64,000 nucleotides of DNA from Acytostelium subglobosum LB1 (GCF_000787575.1 NW_012236516.1:634338-698337), one strand, 5' to 3'. Shown: positions 10,677 to 23,657, counted from the stretch's first letter. Notes: a model not told the origin generated them from the letters alone. Numbers and translations are program-made.

Positions 10677-11950
10677 ATGTCATTTACAAAGGTATTACAT
10701 ACACAAGAGACATTGAATGGTCTGTTGTTGTTGGAGGATTGCTTGGAATCATCGGCTCAACACTTGTTGAATCATATTTATGATGAATGGCTTGGACCTG
10801 TTGGCAACAATAACAGTTCAAAGAAGAGTGTATGGTTCATCAATCAATCTATACCATTGATAGAGTATACAAAGCTTGCAAAGAAGTATAATAATGTGTA
10901 TGTATCTATCTCAAAAAGAATATGAATGAATGAATGAATGAATGAATGAATGAATGAATGAATGAATGACTGACATCGACAATGTAGCAACTTTGTGGTC
11001 ATTGATTGTTATTCAGACCCATTTGGTTGGAAGAAGAATGAGCAACAGTTGGCACAGACACAGTCACAACAGCAACAACAATCACCCATTGTATTCAACT
11101 GTACTGGTCAAGACTCTGCATCATGTTTGGACGCGTTGAAGTTGGCATTCAATTCGAATCGTGTACCTCAAAGACTCAAGGACAACCCGATACTCATCAT
11201 CAACACACTCAGTGCATTCGTCTTAAAGAATGGTCTCTCTGACACTTGCAATCTGGTCCGAACACTCATCAACTATAACTTTAACAATGTACATACTACT
11301 ACAACTTCATCAACTACCAATGCTGCTACTGCCACTGCTACGACGACATCATCAAAGAACAAGATTGATACAGGCATTCAACCACATAGCAAGAAGTCAG
11401 AGAAGAGTTTCTCATGTGTCTTGGGCATACTTCACTCTGACCTGCATTATAGCGATCAAACAGTGGAGCGACAACTCCAGTACATATCATCAACTTCCAT
11501 CCAAGTGACGCCACTCCCCGCCAAGCTGCTCCTGTCTCAATCACTATCCAATCCATATGAAGCCACAATCACTGTGATCACAAAGAAGAGATCAGGTAGA
11601 GTGTTGCGTAATGTATGTACATGGACCACGACCCTCGATCAATCAAACTCCACATATCCTAATCCTAATCTATCACCCAACCAATCAATCAGGTCGAGTA
11701 TTACTACGTAAAGAATGGTCGATTGGAGTTTGATTCAGCTGACCTGTTTGAGAAGAAGGAGGAGGAAAAGGAGGCTGACCCAACACAGAACCTATCGTTC
11801 AATCTCAAGCTGACGGATGAAGAAAAGGCAGCCAAGGACTCTGTGGTCCTGCCATACAGACATCAAGGCGAGAATCAATTGGTGATTGAGGATGTCATTG
11901 ATGATGACGACTATGACGATGAGGACCCAGACGATGATTTGGATATATAA
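10677..11950 (+). CDS. elp5: Elongator complex subunit 5 (about 367 aa)
   Basis: Three exons: 10677-10897, 10988-11612, 11693-11950. The phases (2, 0) fit and both introns end in TAG or CAATCAG. The protein has the RecA-like Elp5/Iki1 layout: an N-terminal strand-helix region (HTQETLNGLLLLEDC), VNFVVIDCYSDPFGW after intron 1, DNPILIINTLSAFVL in the middle, and the diagnostic C-terminal NLSFNLKLTDEEKAAKDSVV with LPY, followed by an acidic tail. Elp4-5-6 form the ring of Elongator, which modifies wobble uridines of tRNAs. A Gln-rich stretch and a Thr/Ala-rich stretch are dictyostelid-style low-complexity inserts. The length fits the family. Confidence 0.85.
10923..10969 (+). repeat. (TGAA)n tandem tract inside elp5 intron 1
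   Basis: About twelve copies of a four-base TGAA repeat fill most of the first elp5 intron. Similar TGAA/TGAT tracts recur through this window in introns and between genes. Confidence 0.9.
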
Positions 11951-12261
11951 AGGTTGTTGATAGGTATACAAGGTTGTCTGACGACTATTTTATTTTAAAG
12001 TTGATGGTTGGATGGCTGGCAATTGATTGATTGATAACGGCATGCACATGTTGAGAGTGCAAGTAGCTGTACAGTTTGTTTGTTCGTTCGTTCATTCAAA
12101 TCCAATCACTCTGGAGTGATTGAGGTGGTGTTGCCATGTTGTCGTTCTTCCATCCATCCATCGAGGTGTTCCAATTCATCCAGTTCGTTGGTAAATGTAA
12201 GGTTATAATAAATAATTGTTATATATGTATATATGTATATATGTTTGATTGGACTGTCCAA

Positions 12262-12552
12262 TCATGAACATTGAGGACGTTGACCAAAGATATTTGTAAG
12301 CTTCTCGTTTGTCTCTAACTTTTGTGAACAAAGTTTAGCCTCTTCTGGTGTTCTTGGGTTCAATAATGATGATATCTTGGCAATTGAATCCCTTCGTCCA
12401 GTCAACTTATTTAACTTATCAATCTTCTTCTTCTCCATCATTGTCATATCCCTATACATAAAGGTTAAGGTCATCAATGTTAGTATCTCTGTTTTATCAT
12501 TCATTGATTGATTTGAGATGGATTATACTTACTTGGCATCTGATTTATCCAT
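12262..12552 (-). CDS. Small conserved-looking protein (69 aa), two exons
   Basis: Exon 1 (12552-12533) encodes MDKSDA plus two bases and ends at a consensus GTAAGTATA donor. Exon 2 (12451-12262) follows TATGTATAG, and the join is in frame. The product is a charged, probably helical 69-residue protein with KKKIDKLNKLTGRRDSI, then SLLNPRTPEEAKLCSQKL, ending GQRPQCS. No signal peptide or membrane segment is seen. I do not recognise the family; the regular helix and Pro-Arg-Thr-Pro-Glu-Glu core look like a small complex subunit, which is a guess. The gene is tail-to-tail with elp5, about 310 bp away; that gap (11951-12261) holds only AT-rich simple sequence. Confidence 0.65.
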
Positions 12553-13285
12553 TGTATTGTATTTATTCTTATTAATTAATTATCTATTTATCTATCTATC
12601 AATATATTATATCTCTGTTAATTAGTTTATAGTGTTTATATTGGTAAGACCTATGTACATGACTATCTCACTACCCTTTATTGTCAGTTGGAGCATATGA
12701 CCACCCAACTTGGAAGAATGGATGAGGTGTGATTCAATTCAAAGGTAATCACATGCGCGGGTGATTTAGACTTCAAGTAATCAGTGCCCTTCCCATTATT
12801 CCCAATCACAACCACCTTGAACCAGAGTGGGTCACATGATTAACCAAAACTCTCTGGAGGAAAGGTGAGCACACGAATCAATGATTGAAAGTGAGAACGG
12901 TCGACCAAACTTTCATTGTTGTTGAGAAGTTGGTCGTGTGTGTGTTATTCAATTCAAATCAAGGCGCTTTGAGTCATTCCTTTCGCTGAAACGATCAACC
13001 AATAACATGTTTGCTGTAAATTATGTTGAAACACCGATTGGCATAGATGACTACCCTGGGATCTTTGTCTGTCCAGCAAGGACCCAAACAAGAAGTCTTG
13101 TCGTCCAAGTCAGACATTCGTTCGTCTTTCTCTTTGAGACCTTATATTCGCGACATTATCCAAAGATGGCAAAGACGACAATGTAGTTGAGTTGGTTGTT
13201 GTTTGAATGAATGATAGAGATGGAAGTTGGGTTTGATAATTGTAACACTGCCGCACAGGATGGCTCTATCTCTCTCTGTCTGTCT
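12553..13285. other. Unassigned interval with possible minus-strand exons
   Basis: This gap contains DNA less AT-rich than normal intergenic DNA here. On the minus strand, 13117-12995 is a 40-codon ATG frame reading MSDLDDKTSCLGPCWTDKD. Near 12810-12690 a second frame reads VVVIGNNGKGTDYLKSKSP before a stop. I could not connect them with a good intron. The plus strand is also open over 12938-13186. The interval must hold the promoter of the small gene at 12552 and the 3' end of the USP7 gene. Confidence 0.25.
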
Positions 13286-16200
13286 TTATTTGTTGATCTT
13301 GATGGCTCGTTGTTGATAGCCTCGCATTGGGACTGATGGGTTGTGCTGAAGTCCAATGGTCGCGTGACTCCAGTCTCCACCCTTGCTGATGGTGGCGTCC
13401 TCTGTTAGAGGATTAACCTTGTCGTCCTGGATGATGGCCAACTTCCATCGAGCAAACTCAGCCGGCGACACAATGGGTCCGAGACGCGCTTGGATTCTAC
13501 TGCGCAGAGATTGGTAGTTTTCGCCCTCCTTGATGACAAACTGGAATGGGACGCCGTGGTACATTGGGAATCCAGCTTCGTTGCTAAAGTGTACGACGGT
13601 CACCACCTTGTCCGTTGGTGCCTTGTTGATCTCGTCCTCAGACATGGCCTCCATCTTTAGATTGGCATTCTCCATCACGATCGACAGTCTCTCATCATCG
13701 CAAAACTCTCTGACTATTCTGTGTGATCGTATCTCGAGTAGTTTGAGTTCATTGATCTTGAGGTCGGCAACAACTGGAGTGGCAGTGGCAGCTGGAGCAG
13801 CTGATGCAGCGGAAGCTGTTGTCGCCATTGCCGGTGAACCTGTTGGTGTCTGTCCTGCAGGGGGAGTGCTCACGCCACCTGCTATTGTGATCGACGCTGT
13901 GACTGGTGTCGATTGACTCTGAATCAATTCAATAAAGGTCTGTTTGATGTCATGTACAGTGCCCTGTTTGGTGACCCATAATGATATTTGTTCCTGTAAA
14001 GTAAGTAGTAACAAAGGTTAGTTCAATCAGTCCAATCAAACAATCAATCAATTATCAAACTTACATATTCAAATGATGGTTTCTGCCATGTGATTCTAAA
14101 GTTGGACTTGGACTCGCATTCACTGACAGGTATGTTGAGGACTTCAAAGAAGAGCTTATCAGACAACCTGTTGTTGGAGTTTAGTATATCGCACAGGGGG
14201 ATGTTGTCGTTTGGCTTGACAGGGCTATATGGTTCCATTCCAGCGAATCTATATGATCCATGTATGTTGGTTTGTGAATGAACAATCAATCAAACAATCA
14301 AACATACCTTGGTACAGCCAATAGTCTGATCTTGTTATAATCAACCTTGATCTGCTGACCAATGATCTTGGTGATCTCTGAGTACTTGGTATTCTTGACC
14401 AACTCCAGCGTGAAATTTACATTGCTGTTGTCTACCTGCTGGAACTTGACAACGGTCTTGTGTGTCACATATGTAAAGTATTCAACTGCTGTTGGATACA
14501 TGTGCTTGTCCCTACAATCATACATACATAGTTAGTAAGTGTATGAGTGAATTAATGAATGAATGAACGGTAACATACTTGATAGAGACATGCTTCTGGA
14601 ATACGATGATGTCACCTGTTGCTAGCTCACATTGACGTAGGAATTCGGATGGCTTGATGACTTCGATGTCGCCCGGTGATATCTCTTCGAATAGGAGGAG
14701 TGGGGTGTCGGCTGGTAGTCCAGCCATCGTTCTAAGCATTGGATGAATGTATGATGCACGGCAGCTGATATCGATAACCTTGGATCCTACAAACTTCATC
14801 GTGTTCTGCTCTGGATCATGATACTTGAAGAACAGCAGTGCATTGGAATGTGCATTGTCTATTGGTTGGAAGTATGACTGTGATTGATGTAAGTTAGAAA
14901 CAAGTATGCGTGAATGTGATTGGAAGGTAATACTTACTGCGCCCATGTTGGGTGTCCTTGGTACATATGATACCTCCAAGTAGAATGCCAACTCTGTGGG
15001 TCGTTTCAGAGAGGCATCATCTTGTTCTGGAACCATGTCGATACGCATCGTCCTGTTTCTTCTACATGACCATGACCACAGCCTCTGTCTCTCGGGTGGC
15101 ACTCCAATGATTGTTGTTATTTGTCTCTGTGGATGGAGTCAGTACTTGATTGACCGATTGAATGATTGAATGTGTAAAGTATATAGATATATATATACAA
15201 ACCTTTAGATAGGCAATGTTGTAGTTCTCGCCTGGTTTCATGATGATGTTTTGGTATGGCAGCTTGGTGAGGTCGACAAGATCGAATCCAGTGTTGTGGA
15301 CAAAGTCCTCGTCAGTCGTCATTTTAATGCGCAACATCTGGTGAGTCTGCGTCTTCTCATCGCTGTCCAATCGTTGCTTTAGATGTACAGGTATCTCAGA
15401 GTCGGGTATTGGCTTCAACAACTCATCGATCTCTGTTGATCTTATGTAGACCAACATGTCTAAAAGTATTGATTGGATTGGATTGGATTGATTGAGTGAG
15501 TGATTGAGTGATTGAGATTGGATAGACTGACTCAATACTTGTACATACAGGCATTGGTGAAGCTCCTGCCCATGGTGAAGCCACCTGCTCCACCTCTTCG
15601 TACAGACTCCACCTCTGTACCAAAGCTCTCCTCTGTGACTTGTTGGAGTGAGCACCTAGACACCTCCTCATCGTCAAACTTTAGCCAATCACCATCCTTC
15701 TTTGGCTTCATAAAGGCGTAGTAGTGTCCATTATGTAGGTCACCAGAGTGTATCAGTACACTAAATATATAGATATAGAGTTAGTTGTTATGCTTTGGAA
15801 GTGAGGGAGTATATAATACATAACATACCCTTGAAGGTTATAGATTGATGAGGTTGTCTTGTCTGCTTCTTCATCTAGGTATGGAGAGAGGTCAAGTTGT
15901 TCTGGGAATGTATATCGATCGTTGACCTTGACGTTGGCATCTCTCATTGGATCATACTCGAATCGCTTCAATTGGAGATGTAGCACTGGTGGGAAGGAGA
16001 GGAAGCGACATCCTTTGTTGGCCACCTGCAGTCCAAAGCCCTCGGCGTCGTACATGTTGTTGCCGTCGAGCTTCTCGATCTCGGTGTACTTCTCGAATGA
16101 GGTCTGGATGGTTGGACAGCCCTTGACATTGAGCGACAGGTCGTAGAACTCCTCCTCTCTCTTGGACTCGTACTTGACCTTCTCGCACTTTATAAAGTTC

Positions 16201-17241
16201 TTGATCTTGCCGCGGAACAGGTTGTCGATGGTGCCCTCGGACTTGGTGCCCTTCATCTTGTCGTTGAGGTTGTCGCACAGCACTCTGTTCAGCTCCTGCA
16301 CGTCGTGCTGCGTGAAGATGTCGTGCGTACCCCAGCCAAAGCTCTTGGTCAGCTCCTTGGTCGACACCGTGGTCGATCCAAACTGCAACTTGTAGAACAG
16401 TCGTTGCAGCGCCAACGGTATACTCTCATGTGGATCATCATTCTGTGCCGTTGGCAACTCATACACTGCACGTCTAAATGGTGATATTTGATACAATGCC
16501 TGCAGTAATGAGTTCATATAACATGTTGCTCCTTGGTTCTTCAATCCAACAAAGCCTGTCATCTTCTTTGAGTTATATCTAAATAAGGTTGATCAATCAT
16601 GTTAGTGATCAGTCCATCCATTCAATCAATCAATCAAATGATACGTACAAGAATGCTCTCTGACCATTGGCAGAGATGGTCTCTGTGATGATGTTGAGTA
16701 TCTCTACACGTAGGATGAGGGTGTCATCGACGATGAAGCCATTCTTGGGATCGAGCAATGTTGATATCTTGATAAACTTGTTGAATCCCCAGTCTACAAA
16801 CTTGGCACTAAAGATGTGATCGGAAGGCTTGCGAACACTCTCTTCAGGCTTCTTCTGATTGACCAGCTCCAACATAAAGTTGACCTTTTGGCAGGGGAAG
16901 TTGGGCTGCTTGATCTCCACCAGATCGAGGAACAGCGATAGGTCCTCATTTGAAGTGTTTCCCTTGGGGAAGATATACAGTCTCCACGTCAATCCACATA
17001 TCTGTGCTGTATTCGTATAGAACTTATCAGTCTGTTGTGAATAGTTTGATATAGTCCATTGTGCAACTGTTTGTTCTGGTTTAGGTGGTAGTTGTTGTGG
17101 AGGGGATTGTTGTTGTGTATTGTTTCCATTCTGATTTGATGGATGAGTTGGAGGAGGAGTAAGGTCCTTGATATCTACATCTTGAGCGTTGATGTTGCCA
17201 TTGACTGCTGGTGATGATGGTGGGGCAGCTGCTGTGTTCAT
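13286..17241 (-). CDS. Ubiquitin carboxyl-terminal hydrolase 7 (USP7/HAUSP) homologue, about 1,131 aa
   Basis: Nine exons fit in phase: 17241-16649, 16578-15829, 15760-15549, 15459-15203, 15126-14938, 14877-14579, 14511-14308, 14248-14065, 13993-13286. After a Pro/Gln/Asn-rich start comes a MATH/TRAF domain (about 65-200; TISNYSQQTDKFY, LILRVEILN). The USP catalytic domain (about 205-530) has the Cys box GLKNQGATCYMNSLLQ and the His box after intron 2, LIHSGDLHNGHYYAF, with FVGLKN and YMLVYIR flanking. The C-terminal half matches the ubiquitin-like repeats of USP7, which bind partners and activate the enzyme (CR..LWSW, LLFFKYHDPE, KIIGQQIKVDYNKIRLL, HSHA-type tail). Human USP7 is 1,102 aa. 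Residues about 920-965 carry an Ala/Thr/Pro-rich insert. The enzyme removes ubiquitin from nuclear and other targets. Confidence 0.93.
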
Positions 17242-17635
17242 CTGATGAGCTTTGCCTTGTGTATCACGTGTGTCACTCAATCAATCAATCACAATCAATC
17301 ACAATCAATCAACTGCAGTGCTCTAATTTTCAATTTAATGTTGAAGAAATGTGTATATATAATAAATTATTTGTAAAGATATATAAATGAATGTATATAT
17401 ATATTAAGTAAGTATATGATGTGTATTTGTTTGTTTGAATGGTGGCGCTTAGAAGTGTGAGAAATGGAAATAGGTTGGTTGATGATGATGAATCAGCCCT
17501 CAACCCACCATCTAGACATTTAATTTAGCTTTGTGATTGTTTGTTGAATGAACTTCAAAGAATATATTATATATAAAGATTTAATTAAATAACAATCAAA
17601 CTCCAACCTTAAGTAATTGACAACTTTGGACTTAA
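17242..17635. other. Intergenic, AT-rich
   Basis: Holds the USP7 promoter side and the 3' end of the histidine kinase gene. It consists of CAATCAAT and TATATA-type simple sequence. No gene seen. Confidence 0.5.
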
Positions 17636-20600
17636 CTACTTCTTGATTGACTCCAACACCTGTTTGAGCTTATTCAACTTTAGTGGTTTCATTATAAAGT
17701 CTGTTGAATGAATGAATGAGATTAGTGTTTGATTGATTGAATGAATGAATGATGAATGATTGGAATATACATACCATCCATACCCATGGATTGACAATAC
17801 TCTTTGGAACCATCGAGGACGGTGGCAGAGAGAGCAATTATTGTTACTCTTGGTTTGTTGGATATCTGTTCATAGGACCGGATCATGAGACTGGATTGAG
17901 CACCATCACAGTTGGGCATGGTCAGGTCCATGAACACAATGTCATATTGGCCTTGCTTGTACTTGTTGAATCCCTCGTTGCCATCCTCTGCCTGGTCACA
18001 CTCGTAACCAAGCTTGGCCAGCTGCATTGATACCACCTTGCGGTTGACCATGTTGTCCTCCACCACGAGTATCTTCAATGGGGACTTGGGTTGGTTGTCC
18101 TCTAGAGGCTCCAGTGATTGATTCCCAATGGACTTGTTATTGGGTGATCTGACTTGCAAGTTGTTGTAGAGCTCATTGTAATCCTGTTGTATGATCCTTA
18201 ACAGGTTGATGCTGGAAGTTGGCTTGGTGAGAAGGATGTACTTCCTCGTGGTAGGTACCAGCTTGGCGTTGGCAGTGTTGGTAACCAGCACCACCTTTAC
18301 AGGCATGCTCCTGCAGTACTCGGCAGTGTTGGCCGCGAGTTTGATGAATGTGTTGATGTCTTTGTGCTCACGATGAACGATCATGATCATGTTCAAGTTC
18401 CTGCTGATGAATGTTTGTTTCCAATTGTGTGCGCAACATTCATTCGCGTTCAGTATCTCATCGAATGTTGAACTGGCCATCTCTTCCACATTGGTGGGAC
18501 ATAGTTGGTGCAACTTGTCCGCGGTGGCCTTCGATCCAAATGGATAATCGTCCACAATCAAACATAGGGGCAATGTTGTTGACTCTGGCTCGACTATCTC
18601 TGTGATCAATGGTTGTGCACTTGGATGCTCAACCTCCTCAAACACAGCCTTGAGGGAGAACACCGATCCTTTGCCAACTTGACTCCAGTCCAATGTCACC
18701 TCGCCATCCATGAGCTTCGCAAGGCGACTACAGATGGCCAGACCAAGACCAGATCCTCCATACTTCCTCGTGGTCGAGGCGTCTAGTTGTGAGAAGGGCT
18801 CAAAGAGAAGGGCTCTCTTGTCGTCCTCAATACCAATGCCAGTATCATGGATGGACACACATATCTTGCACTTGCCCTTGGAGCTCTCTAAAACTGACAC
18901 ATGTCCATAGACATGACCATGATCTGTGTACTTGATGGCGTTTGATCCAATGTTAATTATGATCTGTCGCAGTCTGTTTGGGTCACCAAAAAGTTTAGAA
19001 GGTACATCCTTCTCGAATACCAGTAGTATCTCAATCTTCTTTTCTAATGATATTGATAGAGTGTTGAACACTCCTTCAATACATCTAAGTAAGGTGAGCA
19101 AGATGTGTTAGTGAGTGATACCCTGACATGTATGAATGATACTCGAGTATCATACCCTTTGAGATCAAACTCGGTCATCTCCAACTCAAGCTTGGATGCT
19201 TCGATCTTTGAAAAGTCCAGGATGTCTGATGTGATGGACAAGAGTAGTTCGCCAGACTTGTGAATGGTGTCGGCAATCTCGTATTGTTGAGGTGTCAGAT
19301 TGGAGGTCAACAACATCTCTGCCATTCCAATGACTCCATTCATCTAATGATCAAGAGTGGATTGTTAGAATGAATGATTGATTGATTGATTGATTGGAGT
19401 GATTCCAAGTGTGTGTGTAAGTATACTCACTGGAGTTCTGATCTCATGACTGATTGTGGCCATGAACTGGGACTTCATATGGATGGCCTTGAGTGCTCGA
19501 TCATGTGTCTCGATCAACTCGGTGTTATTCTCAGATAGCTGAAGGTTGGCTTGCTGTAAAGAGTGTTGGATCTGTTTAGCCTCGGTAATATCTCTGATCA
19601 CCATCATTATACCGAGTGAGTGTCCATTATGATCAACAATCTCTCTGAGGAAGATCTCACAAAGCAACTCCTCATTGTTGCTCTTGGTCAATCTGATCTC
19701 CTTCACCACGATGCTCTCTTGTTTGTTGTTGTCGGGGCCCAATGCTCTCAGGTGTTCATATATCTCCTGCTTGCCATGTTCAAACGATGATACATTCTTT
19801 CCAAGACATGAATCTTTGGGTCCAAGTATATTATCAGAGTGTCCAAACTCTCTAATGATCACTCCATCTCTATTGACCAAGAATACACATCCTGGGAACT
19901 GATCCAACAGTGTCTCTGCCAATAACAACTCCTCTTGTACTATAATGTTCAACAAGGTGTTAGTATGTTACGTGGAGTTGATCAATCGATTGATTGAATG
20001 AACATACCTTGCATTCTCTCAACATCTACTGATGCACGCTTGGAAATGGCAGATATGATTGGTGATCTTGCTGCCACAGGATTGAATGGACGCTCACCAA
20101 CGAGGAAGAAGTGGCCAATCACATGTCCACTTGAGCCAATTAAAGGGAATCCCATGTAGCCGTTGATTCCATGTTTGGCAAAGAATGGTTCATTTGGGAA
20201 TTGATTCTGGAGACTGGTGAAGGACATGTTGAGTTAGTGAGTGATTAAATGAATGAATGAATGGAGTTAACTTACTCATCAAAGAATACAATCTTCTTCT
20301 CATCGTATATCATCTTGCATGGTCCTTTGGCAATGTGGAGTGTTCTGCTTTCAAACTCAGAGATGTTGCTGGCGAAGCACATGTTGATGGCGGCCTTGCT
20401 TGAGATCAACTTGCAAAAGCCACAGTACTTGGCGTTGAATGATCGACATAGTGGTTCGGACAGAAGATGGAAGAAGTCGTCTAAAGTTGATGTGCAGCTA
20501 CATTCGACGATGGTGGATAGCAGCCTCTCGTGTATCCTCCTCTCGGTCTCGTACGCGGTCTGTTTGACGATGAACTTTAGCATGAAACTTTGCATCAGCC

Positions 20601-21369
20601 AGCACATCTCCATCGAGTTGATTGGTTGTATCTGTATCTCGCCACATAGTGTTTGTGAGTTGATCAGTGGGATTCGTAACAGGTTGTCTTCGAGGTATGG
20701 CGTGGCATCAGTCATGTTAACGAGTGAACCCAAAGAGTAGTGCTCGCTCATGTGAACGGTGTCTTGTGGACCATGATGTTGATGTATGACGTTCATCTCA
20801 TTCATTCCACCGCATAACTCTGCGATTGATATACGCTTGTCATTGCCAAGACACTTGATCAAACTCTGCATGACCATAGGAAAGAATGTATCGCTGTTTG
20901 ATAATGTTATAGCCTCGATACACTGAAGCTCGACCATGATGTGCATCAATTGAATGTGAGGTTGATGATTGCAAGTTGATAGATCCAAAGGTTGTGACAC
21001 ACTATCACTCTGTTGTGTGGCTACGGCAATCAAGTTTGATTCATTGGCGGTACCGCCACCTACAATACATCCACTATTTTGATTGTTTACTAAATTACAT
21101 GATAGAGATTGAATGTTGTTGGAGGATGACGATGACTCTAGGTTGTCCAATCCATGTATCAAATTGGGTTTAATAATATTTGTTGTTGTTGTTATTGGTG
21201 GCAGATGAAATGAATTAGAGTTGTGATCATGATTGAAAATCATTGAAATGTTGTCAAGATTGGACATCATTTGACAATTATTATTAATACTATTATTATT
21301 ATTTCCTATTATATAAATATTGTCGGTATTTCCATTGTTGACGACAGATCGTGAAGGTATAAAACACAT
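17636..21369 (-). CDS. Hybrid histidine kinase, GAF-PAS-HisKA-HATPase-(dead REC)-REC (about 1,123 aa)
   Basis: Six exons: 21369-20276, 20213-20008, 19939-19431, 19343-19156, 19084-17775, 17700-17636, all phase-consistent. Order: Asn/Ser-rich start; GAF-like domain (about 230-430); PAS (about 445-560; [14 protein letters not shown]); HisKA with phospho-acceptor His in SHEIRTP (about 598); HATPase with N-box [12 protein letters not shown]1 DTGIGI and G2 GGSGLGLAI; a receiver-like fold starting [13 protein letters not shown] that lacks the phospho-Asp region; and a normal C-terminal receiver with acidic pair VVEDN, phospho-Asp in [12 protein letters not shown] and Lys in FIMKPLK supplied by the last small exon. 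No membrane segment is seen, so it is probably cytosolic. Dictyostelid hybrid kinases feed the RdeA-RegA relay that sets cAMP levels; which Dhk this matches is not clear. Confidence 0.92.
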
Positions 21370-21973
21370 TGTTAATAAATGATCAATAAATAATAAAGTT
21401 TAAAATATTTAGGTACAGATAAATTAATAATAAATGTAATAATATTAATAATAATAGTTTCTTGATTACAATTTATTCATTTATTCTACCAATATTGGTT
21501 GGAAGTTGATGGAATGATGGAAGTCAGGTTGATTAAAGAGAGATGTTCCTCAACTCCTGAGGTCTAACTATTCATTTTCTATTCTGGATGGGTAGGTTGA
21601 CAGTCATTGGAGGGTATGATCAATTCCCCAACAGAATGTTTGACCTGTGAAGTCCATTTTGGGAAGTTTTTTGAAGATCTTGCATGTTGACAACTAATCG
21701 CGATGGGGACAGTAATTCACTCCACATCAATTTTACTATTTAGGGATGTCCTCTCATCTATCACTTTATAGGACATTTCTTCTAGGCATACTTGATGTCA
21801 TGCCTGGGATATCCTAATTAGTGGTAGTGGTCACATCTTGTAACTATGATATTATTATGTTATACTTCTTATTCATTGTTTGATCAGGTACAGGTATCCT
21901 AGGTTACTGTCTGTGTGTGGCAGACATGTGACTGATTGTTGTAGTCACCTCCATCATCTCTCTGGGTCCAGTT

Positions 21974-22109
21974 ACCTTTTTTTTTTTTTACATCTAGGTC
22001 ACTAGTTCGTCCGCTCCTCCTCGACATCGAGAGAGAGTGACCGGACGTATGTCATCTTCATTCCAGGACGATACTGGAGTGACCTAGATGTTAAAAAAAA
22101 AAAAAAGGT
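21974..22109. repeat. Fold-back element with homopolymer-ended inverted repeat
   Basis: The left arm reads ACC, 13 T, then ACATCTAGGTCAC (21974-22002). The right arm reads GTGACCTAGATGT, T, 14 A, then GGT (22079-22109). The arms are near-perfect inverted copies of about 29 bp with a 76-bp centre. The centre has further pairing (CGTCCG with CGGACG; CTCGA with TCGAG). Because it ends in T-runs on both strands, transcripts from either side could stop there. It may be a small non-autonomous transposon, a hairpin RNA source, or an RNA polymerase III unit. Confidence 0.6.
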
Positions 22110-23219
22110 ACGAGTTCGACTATCTCTCTATCTTGGCTGGTACTTAGCTGTAACCAGACCACGGTCATCTATTACTATTGACCAGAGATACCTCCGGCCT
22201 ATAGTTGGCATCACGCTCTGATAGGGAGATTGTTAATCATCATCCTCGCATCAAGTTGGGCATAATTTGATGGAAATTATGTTATAGTCTATACTCTAGA
22301 AATGATCCTAAGAATATGGTCTGATAAACTATTGTTTTGTATATATATTTAAACGAATAAAAATAACGAGTCTTTAAAGTTTATGGTAAAAAAAACGAAC
22401 GAGTGGTTTGTCAGCTGATCATAATTTATTTGATTAAATTTTATTGATTATTATTGACGAACGAAAGAAAGAAAGGTGTCACGTGACCCCCTACCATACA
22501 TCATATCAAATGATCACCAAATATTATGAACAATGTTCAAAGTATCATCATACATACAGACATACACACAATGTAGTTATTGACATATTACAACTTATTA
22601 CCTTTACACTATTCGACCAAACAAACTTTAACAAGTAATTTGAATCAATGGGAGGGTTCCGTTACTTTAGTTCAAAGAGTGACTAAGTTTGTTTCGAAAG
22701 TGTATGTATCTTCACTCAATCAATCATTCATGTATGAACATACATATGGGCTGAAGTGAATGAGTGAAGATGGCTAGAATACAAAGAGTTATTAGCAAGC
22801 CAACCATTGTGGCATCCTACAATCATTCATAGTTTCAATGCATTGCAACCACAATCACACACTTACACACAGATAATCAATCACACTCGACCGAACTGAA
22901 TTAACATCATTCAACACACTGACTGCTCGTCTCTGGACCTTGACCATCACACACACACACACATACCACACAACACAAATAATCAATCACCTCATTCATT
23001 CGTTGCAACATCACATCAGAATGATTGAACTTGACTTTGGTGTGAGTGAGGTTCCAACACACACACATATATATGTTTGTGGTACAATGGGAGGGAAAGT
23101 GTTGTGTTGTGTATGTCTCTGTCCGTACCACATCATGATGAAGATGGCAGTACCAGCACCACCAATCCAAGAGAGATGAAGAGAGAAAGAGAGAGGATGA
23201 ATTGATGGAAGAGGGATGG

Positions 23220-23262
23220 CTGGATTGATGGATGGATGGATAGATGGATGGATGGATGGATG
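23220..23262 (+). repeat. (GGAT)n tandem tract
   Basis: A run of GGAT/AGAT four-base units in gene-free DNA. No further function is suggested. Confidence 0.8.
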
Positions 23263-23657
23263 CCCAGACGATCAATCGCATTGTGTTCACACTTGATGTA
23301 TTGATTTACATAATGGTTTAGTTGTATTTTATGCTGCTCTACAAACCTAAAACTTATTCCTATCCTTTAGTATTTATTTTCCTACCCAACTATTTCCTTC
23401 CACAAGAGATAAATTTAAAATATTATCTCTCTCTCTCTCTTTAAATTTAAATTTAAATTTATTTATTTAATTAATTACTTTAAAACAAACATTTACATGT
23501 GTGGACCATCATCAACATCATCAACATCATCAACATCAATCACAACATCAACTACAACATCATATCATTCATATCCATTCCAACAATAATTGATTGATTG
23601 ACCACTTCAATTAGTTGTCTTCAACTTCAAACAAACAAACATACTATTACTATTATA

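Larger units (their letters stand above)
21370..23657. other. Gene-poor 2.3-kb interval
   Basis: No gene is supported. It contains the 21974-22109 fold-back element, an imperfect repeat of CTTCACTC type near 22710-22770, a (CA)n tract near 22950, (GGAT)n near 23220-23262, (TC)n then TTTAAA repeats near 23425-23460, and (CATCAA)n near 23508-23545. The open frame on the minus strand at 22907-23290 is made of Ser/Ile/His repeats from simple sequence and is not a gene. 21480-22330 is less repetitive and could hold a non-coding transcript or old mobile-element DNA. Confidence 0.4.

Noticed and set aside
10923-10969. CRISPR-like array from TGAA repeats
   Set aside because: Four-base tandem repeat without spacers in a eukaryotic genome; simple sequence only.
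22907-23290. 127-codon minus-strand frame
   Set aside because: Made of translated GGAT and CA simple repeats ([10 protein letters not shown]).
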